Position numbers and translations under genes: made by a program
The notes under the pieces: generated by a model
What the model was told of the DNA's origin: nothing
The model's input: the letters and a program-made list of their open reading frames with translations, nothing else
Database searches by the model: none
Assembly: GCF_009663685.2 (NCBI RefSeq)
Contig: NZ_RCOG02000027.1
Location: forward strand, 426,348-490,347
Length of the DNA stretch: 64,000 bases
Direction: 5' to 3'
Source: Cupriavidus sp. U2
GTDB lineage: Bacteria; Pseudomonadota; Gammaproteobacteria; Burkholderiales; Burkholderiaceae
In this document: positions 32,747 to 41,968 of the stretch, piece after piece
Numbering within the stretch: the stretch's first letter is position 1
Layout: every line of letters begins with the position of its first letter

Positions 32747-33781
32747 TTACGCCGCCACCGGCGCGGCACGCCGGTCCAGCAGCGCCATCATCAGCCACGC
32801 GTACAGCGACACGCCGACAAACAGCCCCATGCGCACCATGAACGCCTGGTAAACGTCCTTGCCCGCCGCGCTGTCCGCCACGGACTGCCCCAGCAGGATG
32901 ATCATCGTCACGAGGCTGTTCAGCCAGAACCCGGGCGACATGCGTCCCGGCCGCAGCCGGAATAGCCGGCGCGCCACCCAGAGCCCGAACAGCAGCATCC
33001 AGAGGAAGAACATCCAGATGTGGACGAACAGCCCCAGCGCCAGCCAGCACAGGATGGCCAGCACCCCGCCCATCAGCGTGGAGCCCACCAGTTCCAGCGC
33101 CGCACCCCGCGCCGTCGTGCTGCAGCTCTGCCGCCCCAGGCTGACCGCCTTCATGATGATGGGCAGGTACGCGGCCGGGTCCGCCATTGCCAGCAGGAAC
33201 GGCGGCATCACCACCAGCGTGGCGCGCAGCGCCATGACATCCGCATCGCCAGGGGCGGCGCTGGGCTTCTGCGGCATGCGCAGGCCGCCCGGTTCGGGAA
33301 TCAGCTGGTAGCAGATGCCCAGCATCAGCACCGCGCACAGCAGCCCGCGCACCAGCGCGCCAATCACGGTCAGCGCCAGCGCGCTGTTGGCGGTGCCCGC
33401 CGCCGAAATCAGCGTGACACCCGCTACCAGGAACGTCGACACGAGGTTGTTGCCGCCGCGCAGCCCATGGCGGAACGCCAGAAACAGGCACAGGCCCGCC
33501 ATCAGCACGCCGGTCAGCGGCGCATGGCGCAGGAACGGCACCAGCAGCATGCCGCTGCCGGTCGTCAGCATGACTACCAACGCCAGGCCCACGCCCGCCT
33601 TGAACGGCAACGGCCGGTCCAACGTCGCAAACAGGAAGACGGCCAGCACCGGCGCCATCACGGGCACCGCCCACTGCATGCCGAAACTCAGGGCCAGGCA
33701 GGCCGCCGTGCCCAGCGCCAGCCGCAAGGCACGGCGCGCCAGCATCGCGCGCATGGCCAACGCGGCGGCGTCAGTAGACAT
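32747..33781 (-). CDS. DUF2955 family membrane protein
   Basis: 344 aa with about ten hydrophobic segments arranged in two halves (1-170 and 190-340), resembling FUSC/aromatic-acid-exporter-like membrane proteins. DUF2955 genes typically sit beside an EmrA/HlyD-type adaptor, as here. The start overlaps the HlyD gene by 11 bp. I infer that it forms the inner-membrane part of an efflux system with the HlyD and NodT proteins. Transported compound unknown. Confidence 0.8.
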   Translation of the reverse strand: MSTDAAALAMRAMLARRALRLALGTAACLALSFGMQWAVPVMAPVLAVFLFATLDRPLPFKAGVGLALVVMLTTGSGMLLVPFLRHAPLTGVLMAGLCLFLAFRHGLRGGNNLVSTFLVAGVTLISAAGTANSALALTVIGALVRGLLCAVLMLGICYQLIPEPGGLRMPQKPSAAPGDADVMALRATLVVMPPFLLAMADPAAYLPIIMKAVSLGRQSCSTTARGAALELVGSTLMGGVLAILCWLALGLFVHIWMFFLWMLLFGLWVARRLFRLRPGRMSPGFWLNSLVTMIILLGQSVADSAAGKDVYQAFMVRMGLFVGVSLYAWLMMALLDRRAAPVAA

Positions 33782-34931
33782 ACGACACCCAGCTCATGAC
33801 GCGCAGGAACGCGCGGCCCAGCAGGTTCAGCGGGTTGCCTTCGGTCGGAAATGCCATCACCTCGGCCTGCCCGCCCACACGCACGCCCCGCAACGTGGGC
33901 AGCTGCCCCGGGTCGATGTCAACGATCACCGGGAATCGCTGCGCGGGACGCAGCCAGTCGCGGCTGTTCTGGATCGTCGGCAGCGTGCCGGGCGGCGTAC
34001 TCTGGCCCGCGCTGACGCCATAGCCGATGCTGCGCACCTTGCCCGTTAGCACGGTGCCCGGCAAGGCGTCCAGCACGATCCGCACCGGCGAGCCGGGCAC
34101 CAGATGGCCAAGGTTGTTCTCGGTCATGTCGGCGCTGATCCAGACATCGTGGATGGCAATCAACGTCATCAATGGTGCGCCCGCCGCCGCGTACTGGCCC
34201 GTTTCGGTGCGCAGGTCCGTAATCAGGCCGGCCGTACGCGCCCGTACCTGCGCGTTGGCCAGGTCCAGCTCGGCCTTGTCCACGGCAGCGGCGGCACTGC
34301 GCAGCTTGGCATTGTCGTCGTCGCTGCCGCCCTGTTGCTCGCGCGCACGCTCCACCTCGGCCCGCGCCGCGGCTACCTGGCTGATGGCCTGCGTGTGCGT
34401 GGCCCGTGCCACCTCCAGGCGGCGGACCGACACGGTGCCCGGGTCCTCGCGATACAGCCGCTCCAGCCGCTCGCTGTCCTGCTGCGCCTTCAGTTCATTG
34501 GCCTGCGCGGCCCGCAGCGACGCCCGGGCCGAATCGATACCGGCGGTGTTGGCGCCGATGCCGCGCCGCGTGGTTTCCAGATCGGCCCGTGCGCGGTCCA
34601 GCGCGATCCTGTAGTGCTGCGGATCGACATCGAACAGCACGGTACCGGCCGTCACGTTCTGGTTGTTATGCACGTAGACGCGCGTCACGCGGCCCGGCAC
34701 CTCGGAGGCCACCGGAATCACGAACGCCTGCACGCGTGCCTGCTGCGTGTAAGGCGTGAACCGGTCGGCCAGCAGATACCACGCCAGGCTCAGCACGATG
34801 AGCAGCACCACCCAGCGCAGCGCCTTGTGCGACGGATCGGCCGCGGCCTCCTTGCCGGACGGCGCGGGGGTGCCGCCGCCCGTGGCCGGCTTGTCGTCGA
34901 TGGCGGCGTCGCCAGTACGCGTATCGTTCAT
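33771..34931 (-). CDS. HlyD/EmrA family membrane fusion protein
   Basis: 386 aa. One N-terminal membrane anchor follows a charged tail (residues about 33-53, WVVLLIVLSLAWYLLADRF). Then a lipoyl half (IPVASEVPGRVTRVYVHNNQNV), a long coiled-coil hairpin (about 105-230) and the second lipoyl/beta-barrel half (AQVRARTAGLITDLRTETGQ). It links an inner-membrane pump to an outer-membrane channel. The start overlaps the NodT gene by 4 bp (ATGA). Confidence 0.9.
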   Translation of the reverse strand: MNDTRTGDAAIDDKPATGGGTPAPSGKEAAADPSHKALRWVVLLIVLSLAWYLLADRFTPYTQQARVQAFVIPVASEVPGRVTRVYVHNNQNVTAGTVLFDVDPQHYRIALDRARADLETTRRGIGANTAGIDSARASLRAAQANELKAQQDSERLERLYREDPGTVSVRRLEVARATHTQAISQVAAARAEVERAREQQGGSDDDNAKLRSAAAAVDKAELDLANAQVRARTAGLITDLRTETGQYAAAGAPLMTLIAIHDVWISADMTENNLGHLVPGSPVRIVLDALPGTVLTGKVRSIGYGVSAGQSTPPGTLPTIQNSRDWLRPAQRFPVIVDIDPGQLPTLRGVRVGGQAEVMAFPTEGNPLNLLGRAFLRVMSWVSYVY

Positions 34932-36469
34932 GGGCGTGTGCTCCCCGTCTGGGCCGGAAGGCTGGCCGCCGGCGGCGGCGACACTTCGTCGATCAGCCCG
35001 CCCCAGTTGGTGCGCTGCTGCATCTGGGTCCGCGTGCCGGCGTCGAGCAGCGGCGCCGTGGTATCCCAGCCGCCCCCAAGTGCCTTGTACAGCCCGATCA
35101 GGTAGTTCACGGCGTTGCCTCGATTGACCAGATACGCATCCTGCTGCGCGAACAGCGCCCGCTGTGCGTCAAGCACACGCTGGAAATCCGAATACCCTTC
35201 GCGGAATACCGTGTTCGCCAGCGACAGCGACCGCTCCGCCGACTGGGCCGCCTGGCCCAGGATGCGCTCGCGCTGCAGCGCCTTGTCCAGCCCGCTGGCC
35301 GCATCGTCGGCTTCGCGCGCGGCCTGCCGCACGGCCGCCTGGTAGTCGACGATCAGCTGCTGCAGCCGCGCGTCCTGCACGCGCACGTTGTTGACGATGC
35401 GCCCGTAGTCAAAGATGTTCCAGCGCACGCTGGGCCCGCCAACCAGCAGCAGGCCGTTCTGGGTGCCGGGCAGCGATGCCGCCGTCCAGCCGATGCTGCC
35501 CATCAGCGTGACGGCCGGATACAGGTCGGCCTTGGCCACGCCGATCAGCGCGGACTGGGCCGCGATGCGGAATTCGGCCGCACGGATGTCGGCGCGGCGC
35601 AACAGCAGGTTGGCCGGTACATCCTGCAGCACGGCGCGATCGATCAATGGCAGCACGCCCTCGCGGTCGGCAGCGTCCGCCAGTTCAGGCAGCGGACCCG
35701 GCGGCCGGCCCAGCAGCACCAGCAGCGCGTTGCGCGCCTGCCCGATCTGGTTTTCCAGTTCCGGAATGCTGCTCAACGTGCCAAGGTACTGGGTACGCGC
35801 CTGCTGGAAGTCGAGTTCGTCGCTTTCTCCGCCCTTGAACAGCCGTTCCGTGATCTCGAAGCTGCGCTTCTGCAGCCGTGCATTGTCGCGCGCGATGCGC
35901 AGCCGGGCCTCGGCCGTGCGTACGGCGAAGTAAGTCGTGGCCAGCTGGGCATGCAGCAGCACCAGCACAGACTCGCGATTGGCCTGGGCGGCAAAGTAAG
36001 CGGCATCGGCCGATTCGATGGCGCGCGCAAAGCGACCCCAGAAATCAAGCTCCCAGCCGACGTCCACGCCCGCGCTGTATTCCCAGAGACGCGCGCTCTG
36101 CGCGGTAGGACCGGACTGGCGGCTATGGACATACATGGCCGAGGCGCTGGCCTGCTGCATCTGCGGATAGCGGCCCGCGAGCGCAATGCCCAGCTGGGCG
36201 CGCGCTTCCATCACGCGCAAGCCGGCAATCCGCACGTCGGCATTGCCGGCGTCGGCTGCCGTCATCAGCGCTTCGAGCACCGGGTCGCCAAACACCTGCC
36301 ACCATTGGCGCAGGTCTGGCGTCGCCTGCTGGACGCTGGCCTGCTCGACGGCATCGCTGCGCCACGTGCCGGTCCACGGCTCGGGCTGCGGCTGGAAATC
36401 GGGCCCCACCCGTGCGCATCCGCCAAGCACGGCGGCCAGGGCCAGCCAGGCGCGGGCGGATGCGGCCAC
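34928..36469 (-). CDS. NodT family outer membrane efflux lipoprotein
   Basis: 513 aa. GTG start with AGGGGATAAACC upstream. Lipobox LGGC places the lipid at Cys17. Two outer-membrane-efflux repeats follow (roughly 60-270 and 280-470), with the usual GWELDFWGRF and FNIFDYGRI-like segments. TolC-type channel for the HlyD/DUF2955 system in the same operon. It starts 3 nt after the AI-2E family gene. Confidence 0.92.
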   Translation of the reverse strand: MAASARAWLALAAVLGGCARVGPDFQPQPEPWTGTWRSDAVEQASVQQATPDLRQWWQVFGDPVLEALMTAADAGNADVRIAGLRVMEARAQLGIALAGRYPQMQQASASAMYVHSRQSGPTAQSARLWEYSAGVDVGWELDFWGRFARAIESADAAYFAAQANRESVLVLLHAQLATTYFAVRTAEARLRIARDNARLQKRSFEITERLFKGGESDELDFQQARTQYLGTLSSIPELENQIGQARNALLVLLGRPPGPLPELADAADREGVLPLIDRAVLQDVPANLLLRRADIRAAEFRIAAQSALIGVAKADLYPAVTLMGSIGWTAASLPGTQNGLLLVGGPSVRWNIFDYGRIVNNVRVQDARLQQLIVDYQAAVRQAAREADDAASGLDKALQRERILGQAAQSAERSLSLANTVFREGYSDFQRVLDAQRALFAQQDAYLVNRGNAVNYLIGLYKALGGGWDTTAPLLDAGTRTQMQQRTNWGGLIDEVSPPPAASLPAQTGSTRP

Positions 36470-36472
36470 GGT

Positions 36473-37615
36473 TTATCCCCTGGTGATGTCTGCCCCGGTG
36501 ATGTCGGGCACACCGTGCGGCGCTTCGGTTTCCACCTCGATACGCGGCGGCGGATCTTCCACCCATTGCCAGAACAGCTGATAGCCCACCGCCAGCACGA
36601 TCGGGCCGATGAACAGGCCGATCACGCCCCCGGTGACCATGCCGCCCAGCGCGCCGATCAGGATGACCGGCATGGGCACGTCCACGCCGCGCCCGAGCAG
36701 CAGCGGCTTGAGCACATTGTCCGACAGGCCCGCGATGAACACGTAGATCGCAAACACGACGTTGGCGCCGGAAGCGCCCTCGGCCGCGAACACCAGCACG
36801 ATCACCGGCACCGTGATCAGCGTGGCAGGCAGCTGCATGATGCCCAGCAGCAGCACCGCCAGCGCCAGCAGCCCCGCACCCGGCACGCCCTTGATGATGA
36901 AGGCGACGCCGATCAGCAGCATCTGGATGAAGGCGATGCCCACCACGCCCTGGGCCACCGCGCGCACGGTCGCCGTGCACAGCGCCGTGATACGCGGCCC
37001 GCGTTCCGGGCTGGTGAGACGCGACGCAATCCGCTCCGCGCTGCGCGTGCCCAGTTCGCCATAGGCCATGATGATGCCGGCGATGATCAGCGCACCGACG
37101 AAGACCAGCAGCCCGACACCCACGCCACCGATTGCTCCCAGCAAGCCAAGGCTGGCCGTCTTGATCTGCGGGCCTAGCTTCTGGATCAGGCCGCCGGCAT
37201 CGGTGGAGGCCATCAGCCAGGCGTCATGGAGCCGCCGTCCGATGACAGGCCAGCCGGCCACCGCCTCGGGCGGCGGCGGGATCGTGAATTCGCCGGTCTT
37301 GGCAATCGCCATGGCATGCTCGACCGATTCGATCAGCGCAATGCCCAGCAGGTAGGTCGGAACCATCACCACGGCAATCACCACCACGATGATCAGCGTG
37401 GCGGTGCGGCCTTCGCCGTCAAAGACCTTGCCACGCAGCCACACCTGCAGCGGATACATCGTGATGGCCAGGATCACCGACCACAGCAGCAGGTTCATGA
37501 ACGGCTTGAAGATCTGGAAACAGAAGACCGACAGCAGCGCGATCAGGCCGAAGCGGATCAGCGAATCGATCAGCGTGCGCGACGCGGTCGCGCTGGAATA
37601 CGGGGCTTGCAGCAT
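36473..37615 (-). CDS. AI-2E/PerM family transporter
   Basis: 380 aa, GGGAGGTCATCCC before the ATG. About eight membrane segments, with the long hydrophilic loop near 95-150 and the family core GVVGIAFIQMLLIGVAFIIKGVPGAGLLALAVLLLG split over the middle helices. The family includes exporters of autoinducer-2, Na+/H+ antiporters and proteins of unknown role. The surrounding efflux genes fit export, but the substrate is not inferable. Confidence 0.88.
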   Translation of the reverse strand: MLQAPYSSATASRTLIDSLIRFGLIALLSVFCFQIFKPFMNLLLWSVILAITMYPLQVWLRGKVFDGEGRTATLIIVVVIAVVMVPTYLLGIALIESVEHAMAIAKTGEFTIPPPPEAVAGWPVIGRRLHDAWLMASTDAGGLIQKLGPQIKTASLGLLGAIGGVGVGLLVFVGALIIAGIIMAYGELGTRSAERIASRLTSPERGPRITALCTATVRAVAQGVVGIAFIQMLLIGVAFIIKGVPGAGLLALAVLLLGIMQLPATLITVPVIVLVFAAEGASGANVVFAIYVFIAGLSDNVLKPLLLGRGVDVPMPVILIGALGGMVTGGVIGLFIGPIVLAVGYQLFWQWVEDPPPRIEVETEAPHGVPDITGADITRG

Positions 37616-37666
37616 GGGATGACCTCCCTTGTGCGGCGGATTGCGCGCGGGGCAGCGGGCACGCCA

Positions 37667-37939
37667 TCAGGCGACCTGGCGCCGGCGCGCGATGAGGAAC
37701 ACGACGGCGCCGGCGGCGAACAGCACCACGCAACCGATCAGCCAGTCGCGGGCGAGCACATTTACCAGATAGCGCGGCGGGTCGCTGCCGGTCCGGAACA
37801 TCTGCACCTCCAGGCCGCGCAGTGCCAGCCTGAACAGGTTCAGCTTGTCCGGCATCTGCCCGCTAGGATCGCTGAAGAAGATGCCCAGCACGGCCAGCCA
37901 CAGCGCCCCCGCCATCATCACGACACCGCATTTATGCAT
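37667..37939 (-). CDS. small two-TM membrane protein
   Basis: 90 aa with hydrophobic segments at about 8-23 and 66-85 and a basic C-terminus (ARRRQVA). Translation may start at 37939 or at an internal ATG seven codons on. No good ribosome site is visible. First gene of the six-gene operon ending at 32281. Double TTGGNCC sites lie 58-95 bp upstream. Family not recognised. Confidence 0.65.
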   Translation of the reverse strand: MHKCGVVMMAGALWLAVLGIFFSDPSGQMPDKLNLFRLALRGLEVQMFRTGSDPPRYLVNVLARDWLIGCVVLFAAGAVVFLIARRRQVA

Positions 37940-37996
37940 GATGGCAAACTCGAACAGGTTCTCCAGTTAGAGTCAGCCAAGCCCAGGCGCAAAGCA

Positions 37997-38034
37997 ATTG
38001 GTCCTTGGGCCAAGCATTGGACCAAGGTCCATTG
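37997..38034. promoter_or_regulatory. double TTGGNCC-NN-GGNCCAA operator (sites A1 and A2)
   Basis: A1 (37998-38013) reads TTGGTCC-TT-GGGCCAA, and A2 (38017-38032) reads TTGGACC-AA-GGTCCAT. Both have 2-nt centres, and they are 19 bp apart. They lie between the six-gene membrane operon (minus) and ppk2 (plus), so could serve both. The same pattern occurs at 46787, 47252 and, less perfectly, 52543. Confidence 0.65.
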
Positions 38035-38102
38035 CCAAAGCCCGACCCAGTGTCCAGATTGATACTCGGGGAAAGTGTCCCATCCACACTCTGGGAGCTG
38101 AC

Positions 38103-38921
38103 ATGGCAAAACAGGCACGGCGCGCCGAAAGCGAGGCGGAGGCCGGCACCGCATTGGGCCGCAAGGACTATGAGGAGGCGCTGGCCGGGCTGCATGTGCA
38201 ACTGGTGCACATGCAGAACTGGATCAAGGCCAGCGGCACCAAGGTGTGCATCGTCTTCGAGGGGCGGGACGGCGCCGGCAAGGGCGGCACCATCAAGGCC
38301 ATCACCGAACGGGTCAGCCCGCGCGTGTTCCGTGTGGTGGCGTTGCCCGCACCCACCGAGCGCGAGAAGAGCCAGATGTACATGCAACGGTACATCCCCC
38401 ATCTGCCCGCCGCGGGCGAAGTGGTGATCTTCGACCGCAGCTGGTACAACCGGGCCGGCGTGGAACGCGTGATGGGCTTTGCCAGCGAAGAGCAGGTGGA
38501 CGTGTTCCTGCGTGCCGTGCCGCTGATGGAACGCGCCATCGTCGGGTCCAACGTGCTGCTGCTGAAATACTGGCTCGAAGTCACGCCGGAAGAGCAGACG
38601 CGCCGGCTGCAGTCGCGCATCGAGGACGGACGCAAGACCTGGAAGCTGACGGACATGGACCTGAAGTCGTACAGCCGCTGGTACGACTACTCGCGCGCCC
38701 GCGACGCGATGTTCGAAGCCTCGGATACCGACTTTGCCCCGTGGCACGTGGTGCGCTCCGACAACAAGCGGCGCGCCCGGCTGAACATCATCAGCCACCT
38801 GCTCGACTCCGTGCCGTACGAACGCATCAAGAGCAAGAAGGTCACGTTGCCGGCGCGCCAGAAGGCGGGCAACTACAAGGCGCCCGACTATCCGTACCGC
38901 TACATCCCCGAGAAGTTCTGA
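38103..38921 (+). CDS. ppk2: polyphosphate kinase 2
   Basis: 272 aa from the ATG at 38103 (GGGAGCTGAC upstream). The earlier TTG at 37998 would read through the operator. Single-domain PPK2: Walker A GRDGAGKGGT at 54-63, Walker B-type Asp111 in VIFDRSWYNRAGVERVMGF, the lid region REKSQMYMQRY, and the C-terminal YKAPDYPYRYIPEKF. It transfers phosphate between polyphosphate and nucleotides. Class (ADP/GDP or AMP) cannot be settled by eye. Its location with envelope and efflux genes suggests energy or phosphate buffering under stress. Confidence 0.93.
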   Translation: MAKQARRAESEAEAGTALGRKDYEEALAGLHVQLVHMQNWIKASGTKVCIVFEGRDGAGKGGTIKAITERVSPRVFRVVALPAPTEREKSQMYMQRYIPHLPAAGEVVIFDRSWYNRAGVERVMGFASEEQVDVFLRAVPLMERAIVGSNVLLLKYWLEVTPEEQTRRLQSRIEDGRKTWKLTDMDLKSYSRWYDYSRARDAMFEASDTDFAPWHVVRSDNKRRARLNIISHLLDSVPYERIKSKKVTLPARQKAGNYKAPDYPYRYIPEKF

Positions 38922-38927
38922 ATCCGC

Positions 38928-38965
38928 CGCCCGGCGGCCGCGGCAAGGCGCCCCGCCGCCGGGCG
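38928..38965. terminator. 10-bp GC hairpin between convergent genes
   Basis: CGCCCGGCGG (38928-38937) and CCGCCGGGCG (38956-38965) are perfect arms around 18 nt, placed between the stops of ppk2 (plus) and the exported protein gene (minus). No T-run on either strand. A shared 3'-end structure. Confidence 0.5.
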
Positions 38966-38969
38966 CCGG

Positions 38970-39365
38970 TCAGTCCTTGATCATCGTCTTCTTCCAGTCG
39001 CCGTCCGATTGCTGGCAATACCAGCCTGTCCAGCGTTCCGGCTGCCGGCCCGGCTGACGCAGTTCGCTGCGCACCTTGCGGCAACGCTGGCCACTTTCCG
39101 TGCGCGTCTTGAGCGGCGTGAACGTGCCATCCGTGGCCTTGCTCTTGGCGTTGCTGGTGCTGGCGTCCAGGTGGAACGGCACGCTGGCACCGTCATCGGC
39201 GTCCGTCAGCGTCTTCCCGAATGCGGTGCGCAGCGCCGCCACCTGGTCCTTGTCCAGCGTGCCGATGATGGTGCCGCTGAGGAAGTGATCGTAATACGCA
39301 TGCGCTGGCCAGGCCAGGCCCAGCAGCGCGGCCGCGCACAGGCCATGCCATTTTGCACTGAACAT
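38970..39365 (-). CDS. exported protein similar to RT0821/Lpp0805-type surface antigens
   Basis: 131 aa from the ATG at 39365 (AAGGAGG upstream). Signal peptide 1-23 ending AHA. The C-terminal half has two conserved cysteines in RCRKVRSELR and GWYCQQSDGDWKK, like the end domain of 17-kDa/RT0821 surface proteins, but the glycine-zipper part is missing. Here that zipper is in the separate gene at 40016-40498. Last gene of the operon that starts with the RRM gene. Function unknown. Confidence 0.7.
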   Translation of the reverse strand: MFSAKWHGLCAAALLGLAWPAHAYYDHFLSGTIIGTLDKDQVAALRTAFGKTLTDADDGASVPFHLDASTSNAKSKATDGTFTPLKTRTESGQRCRKVRSELRQPGRQPERWTGWYCQQSDGDWKKTMIKD

Positions 39366-39411
39366 CAAGGCTGCCTCCTTCTCTCCTGGCCAGACTGGAT
39401 CGGGAACGCCG

Positions 39412-39999
39412 TTACTTCGCCGTACCCGGTGTGACAGACACCGCGACCGCTTCAGTATAGACAGCCTGCACGCGGTCACCCTTCTTCACGGCCTTCATCT
39501 GCTCGGGGTCCTCCACCAGCAGGTCCACCGTGCGGCCACGCGGGCCCTTGACCGTGACGATGTTCTTTTCCTTGTCGACCTTGACGACCTGTGCCACCAC
39601 GGTCACCTCGCGCCCCAGCCGTCCACCCGGCTTGGCGCCCGGTTCGGAACGCTCGGAAATCTCGCGTTCCTGCATGGTCGCTGCCCCGCTGCCCTTCTTC
39701 AGGCTCACGGTCAGGGCCTCCGTGTACTCGACGGCAACCTTGTCACCCACGCGCAGCTGGTCGAAGTTGCGCGCCTCTTCGCCCACCGTCATGTCCACGA
39801 CCTTGCCGGCCTGGGTCTTGAGCGTGACCTTGCGCGACGCGGGGTCGATGGCGGTGATGGTGGCGTTGACCTTGGCCGTGCCGGTGGCCGTGGTCTGCCC
39901 GGGCGACCGTTGCACGTCCGTCTTCACGTCCGGCTGGGCGTATGACGCTGCCGACAGGCTCAGCAGCACTGCAGCGGTAATGGCGACTCGCTTGAACAT
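39412..39999 (-). CDS. exported DUF5666-like beta-barrel domain protein
   Basis: 195 aa, GGGAGGACG before the ATG. Signal peptide 1-21. The mature region carries two similar OB-like units (about 42-100 and 125-185): NATITAIDPASRKVTLKTQAG with GDKVAVEYTEALTVSL, and AQVVKVDKEKNIVTVKGPRG with GDRVQAVYTEAVAVSV. An internal duplication is evident. A basic linker (about 100-125) joins the units. Periplasmic. Ligand unknown. Part of the RND operon, 12 nt after the end of the glycine-zipper gene. Confidence 0.72.
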   Translation of the reverse strand: MFKRVAITAAVLLSLSAASYAQPDVKTDVQRSPGQTTATGTAKVNATITAIDPASRKVTLKTQAGKVVDMTVGEEARNFDQLRVGDKVAVEYTEALTVSLKKGSGAATMQEREISERSEPGAKPGGRLGREVTVVAQVVKVDKEKNIVTVKGPRGRTVDLLVEDPEQMKAVKKGDRVQAVYTEAVAVSVTPGTAK

Positions 40000-40015
40000 A
40001 TGACGTCCTCCCTGG

Positions 40016-40498
40016 TTACTGGATCGTGTAGCCGCGCCCCTGCATGCAGGCCGAATACGCGCGGTAATAGGTATTCATGGCGCCGGACTGCTGCGATTGC
40101 GCGTTGGCCTGCGCATTGCGCTGGTTCTGCCGTGCCCGATGGCCACCCGCCATCGTGCCCACGGCCGCGCCGGCTGCGGCGCCCTTGCCGGCATCGCCCG
40201 CAATGGCGCCAACGACCGCACCGCCCGCCGCGCCGCGCGCCGCACCGCCAACCCGCTCGCCGCCGCCCACGGCCGGCCCGCTGGGCGCCGGCGGCGGCGC
40301 GGCGGCAACCTGCGCCGGATCGATGCCGGTGTTCGACTTGGCCCACGAGTAGCAGTAGCCGTCATCCTCCTGCTGCGTGGCCTGGCTTTGTCCCTTGGCC
40401 GGATAGGCGATGGGTTTCGACTGCGCGAGGGCGCCGGCGCTCAGGCCAACCATAACGGTGGCGGCGAGCAACGCGGCCGGAATGCTGGATCTGGACAT
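40016..40498 (-). CDS. YMGG-like glycine-zipper exported protein
   Basis: 160 aa. Signal peptide 1-25. A helical glycine/alanine zipper at about 78-118 (GAARGAAGGAVVGAIAGDAG) would insert in or pack against a membrane. The C-terminus NTYYRAYSACMQGRGYTIQ is typical of this family and shares its Cys with YCYSWAK near 48. It lies 3 nt after the outer membrane channel gene. These proteins are often induced by envelope stress. Exact role unknown. Confidence 0.78.
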   Translation of the reverse strand: MSRSSIPAALLAATVMVGLSAGALAQSKPIAYPAKGQSQATQQEDDGYCYSWAKSNTGIDPAQVAAAPPPAPSGPAVGGGERVGGAARGAAGGAVVGAIAGDAGKGAAAGAAVGTMAGGHRARQNQRNAQANAQSQQSGAMNTYYRAYSACMQGRGYTIQ

Positions 40499-40501
40499 GA
40501 A

Positions 40502-41968
40502 TCACTCCTTGGCGGGGCTGGCCGGCTGGTTCACGCTGGCCTGAGGTGCGCTGTCGACGGGCCACCCGCCGCCCAGCGCCTTGTAGAGCTGGACCAACTG
40601 GCCAAACTCCGTGCCACGCAACGTCGACTGTTCGAGTTGCGCGGAAAACAGTGAACGTTCGGAATCCAGCACCTCCAGGTAGCTGGTGTAGCCGCCTTCG
40701 TATCGGTCGCGCGCCAGCAGCGCGTAGCGCGACAGCGCATCCACCTGGTCGTTCTTGGCCAGCAGCTGGCTGCGCGTGTACTGCACGCCGGCCAGCGCGT
40801 CGGCCACCTCGCGGAACGCGGTCTGCACCGCCTGCTGGTAGCCGTAGAGCGCCTGCTTCTGGCGTGCCTCGGCCTGCTTCACGTCACCGGCGATCGCACC
40901 GGCAGTGAAGATCGGCACGCTGATCAGGCCACCGTACGACCACGCCCTGGACGAACCCACCCACAGTCCGGACAGCGCGGTGCTGGCTGCGCCGAACATG
41001 CCGGTCAGCGAAATCGTCGGGAAATACTGCGCGCGGGCGGCGCCGATCTGCGCGTTGGCCGCCACCAGCGATTGTTCGGCCTGCAGCAGGTCCGGGCGCT
41101 GCTCCAGCAGCGAGGACGGCAGGCCGACCGGCACCACCGGGAGAATCAGTTCGTCGATCGACTTGCCACGCGGCATGGCGCGCGGGTTGTCGCCAACCAG
41201 CACGGCCAGCAGGTCTTCCTGCTGCGCCACCAGTTGCCGGAACTGCTCGACCGACGCCTGGGCCGACGCATACTCGGAGCGCGACTGCGCATACTCGACC
41301 TCCGACACCACACCGCCCTGGAACCGTTCGCGGAACACCTGCAGCGCGCCCTCGCGGCTGGTCAGCGTGTCCTGCGCGATGCGCAGGCGGTTGTCGAGGT
41401 CGCGCAGCGTGATGTAGCCGCTGGCCACCGCCGCCACCACGCTGATCTCCGTGCTGCGGCGCGCCTGTTCGGAAGCCGCCCATTCCGCCCGGGCCGCTTC
41501 GGTCATGCGCCGGATGCGCCCGAACAGGTCGAGCTCCCACGACGCGTAGACGTCGGCCTTGACCGAGTTGAACGGGTTGTCGATGGGCAGCAAGGTGCCG
41601 CTGCTGGTGCTGATGCGTTGCCGGCTGCCGCCTGCCTCTGCTCCCACCTGCGGGAACAGCCCGGCCCGCGTGGTCATCACGCGTCCGTAGTACTCCTCCA
41701 CGCGCGCCGTGGCAATCAGCACATCGAAGTTGTGTGCGCGCGCCGCGGCGATCAGGTCGTCGAGCACCGGATCACCGATCTGCGACCACCAGTATTGCGT
41801 GGTGACCACGTCGGCCGCCTGCGGCGTTTCGGGTGCGAAGCGGTAGGTCTCCGGCACCGCCACTTCCGGCCGCACGTAGTCCGGTCCCACCGTGCAGCCG
41901 CCGGCCAGCAGCGTCATCGCCGCCAGCCCCGGCATCAGGGCTCGGGCCCGCAAGCCGCGCTGGCTCAT
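40502..41968 (-). CDS. RND efflux outer membrane lipoprotein, NodT family
   Basis: 488 aa. Lipobox LAGGC gives a lipidated Cys25. The mature start TVGPDYVRPEVAVPETYRF is classical for OprM-type channels, and two efflux-protein repeats follow. The start overlaps the RND permease stop by 4 bp. It is the exit channel of the tripartite pump encoded just upstream (41965-46385). Not closely similar to the second NodT protein at 34928, as the two differ in most loops. Confidence 0.93.
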   Translation of the reverse strand: MSQRGLRARALMPGLAAMTLLAGGCTVGPDYVRPEVAVPETYRFAPETPQAADVVTTQYWWSQIGDPVLDDLIAAARAHNFDVLIATARVEEYYGRVMTTRAGLFPQVGAEAGGSRQRISTSSGTLLPIDNPFNSVKADVYASWELDLFGRIRRMTEAARAEWAASEQARRSTEISVVAAVASGYITLRDLDNRLRIAQDTLTSREGALQVFRERFQGGVVSEVEYAQSRSEYASAQASVEQFRQLVAQQEDLLAVLVGDNPRAMPRGKSIDELILPVVPVGLPSSLLEQRPDLLQAEQSLVAANAQIGAARAQYFPTISLTGMFGAASTALSGLWVGSSRAWSYGGLISVPIFTAGAIAGDVKQAEARQKQALYGYQQAVQTAFREVADALAGVQYTRSQLLAKNDQVDALSRYALLARDRYEGGYTSYLEVLDSERSLFSAQLEQSTLRGTEFGQLVQLYKALGGGWPVDSAPQASVNQPASPAKE

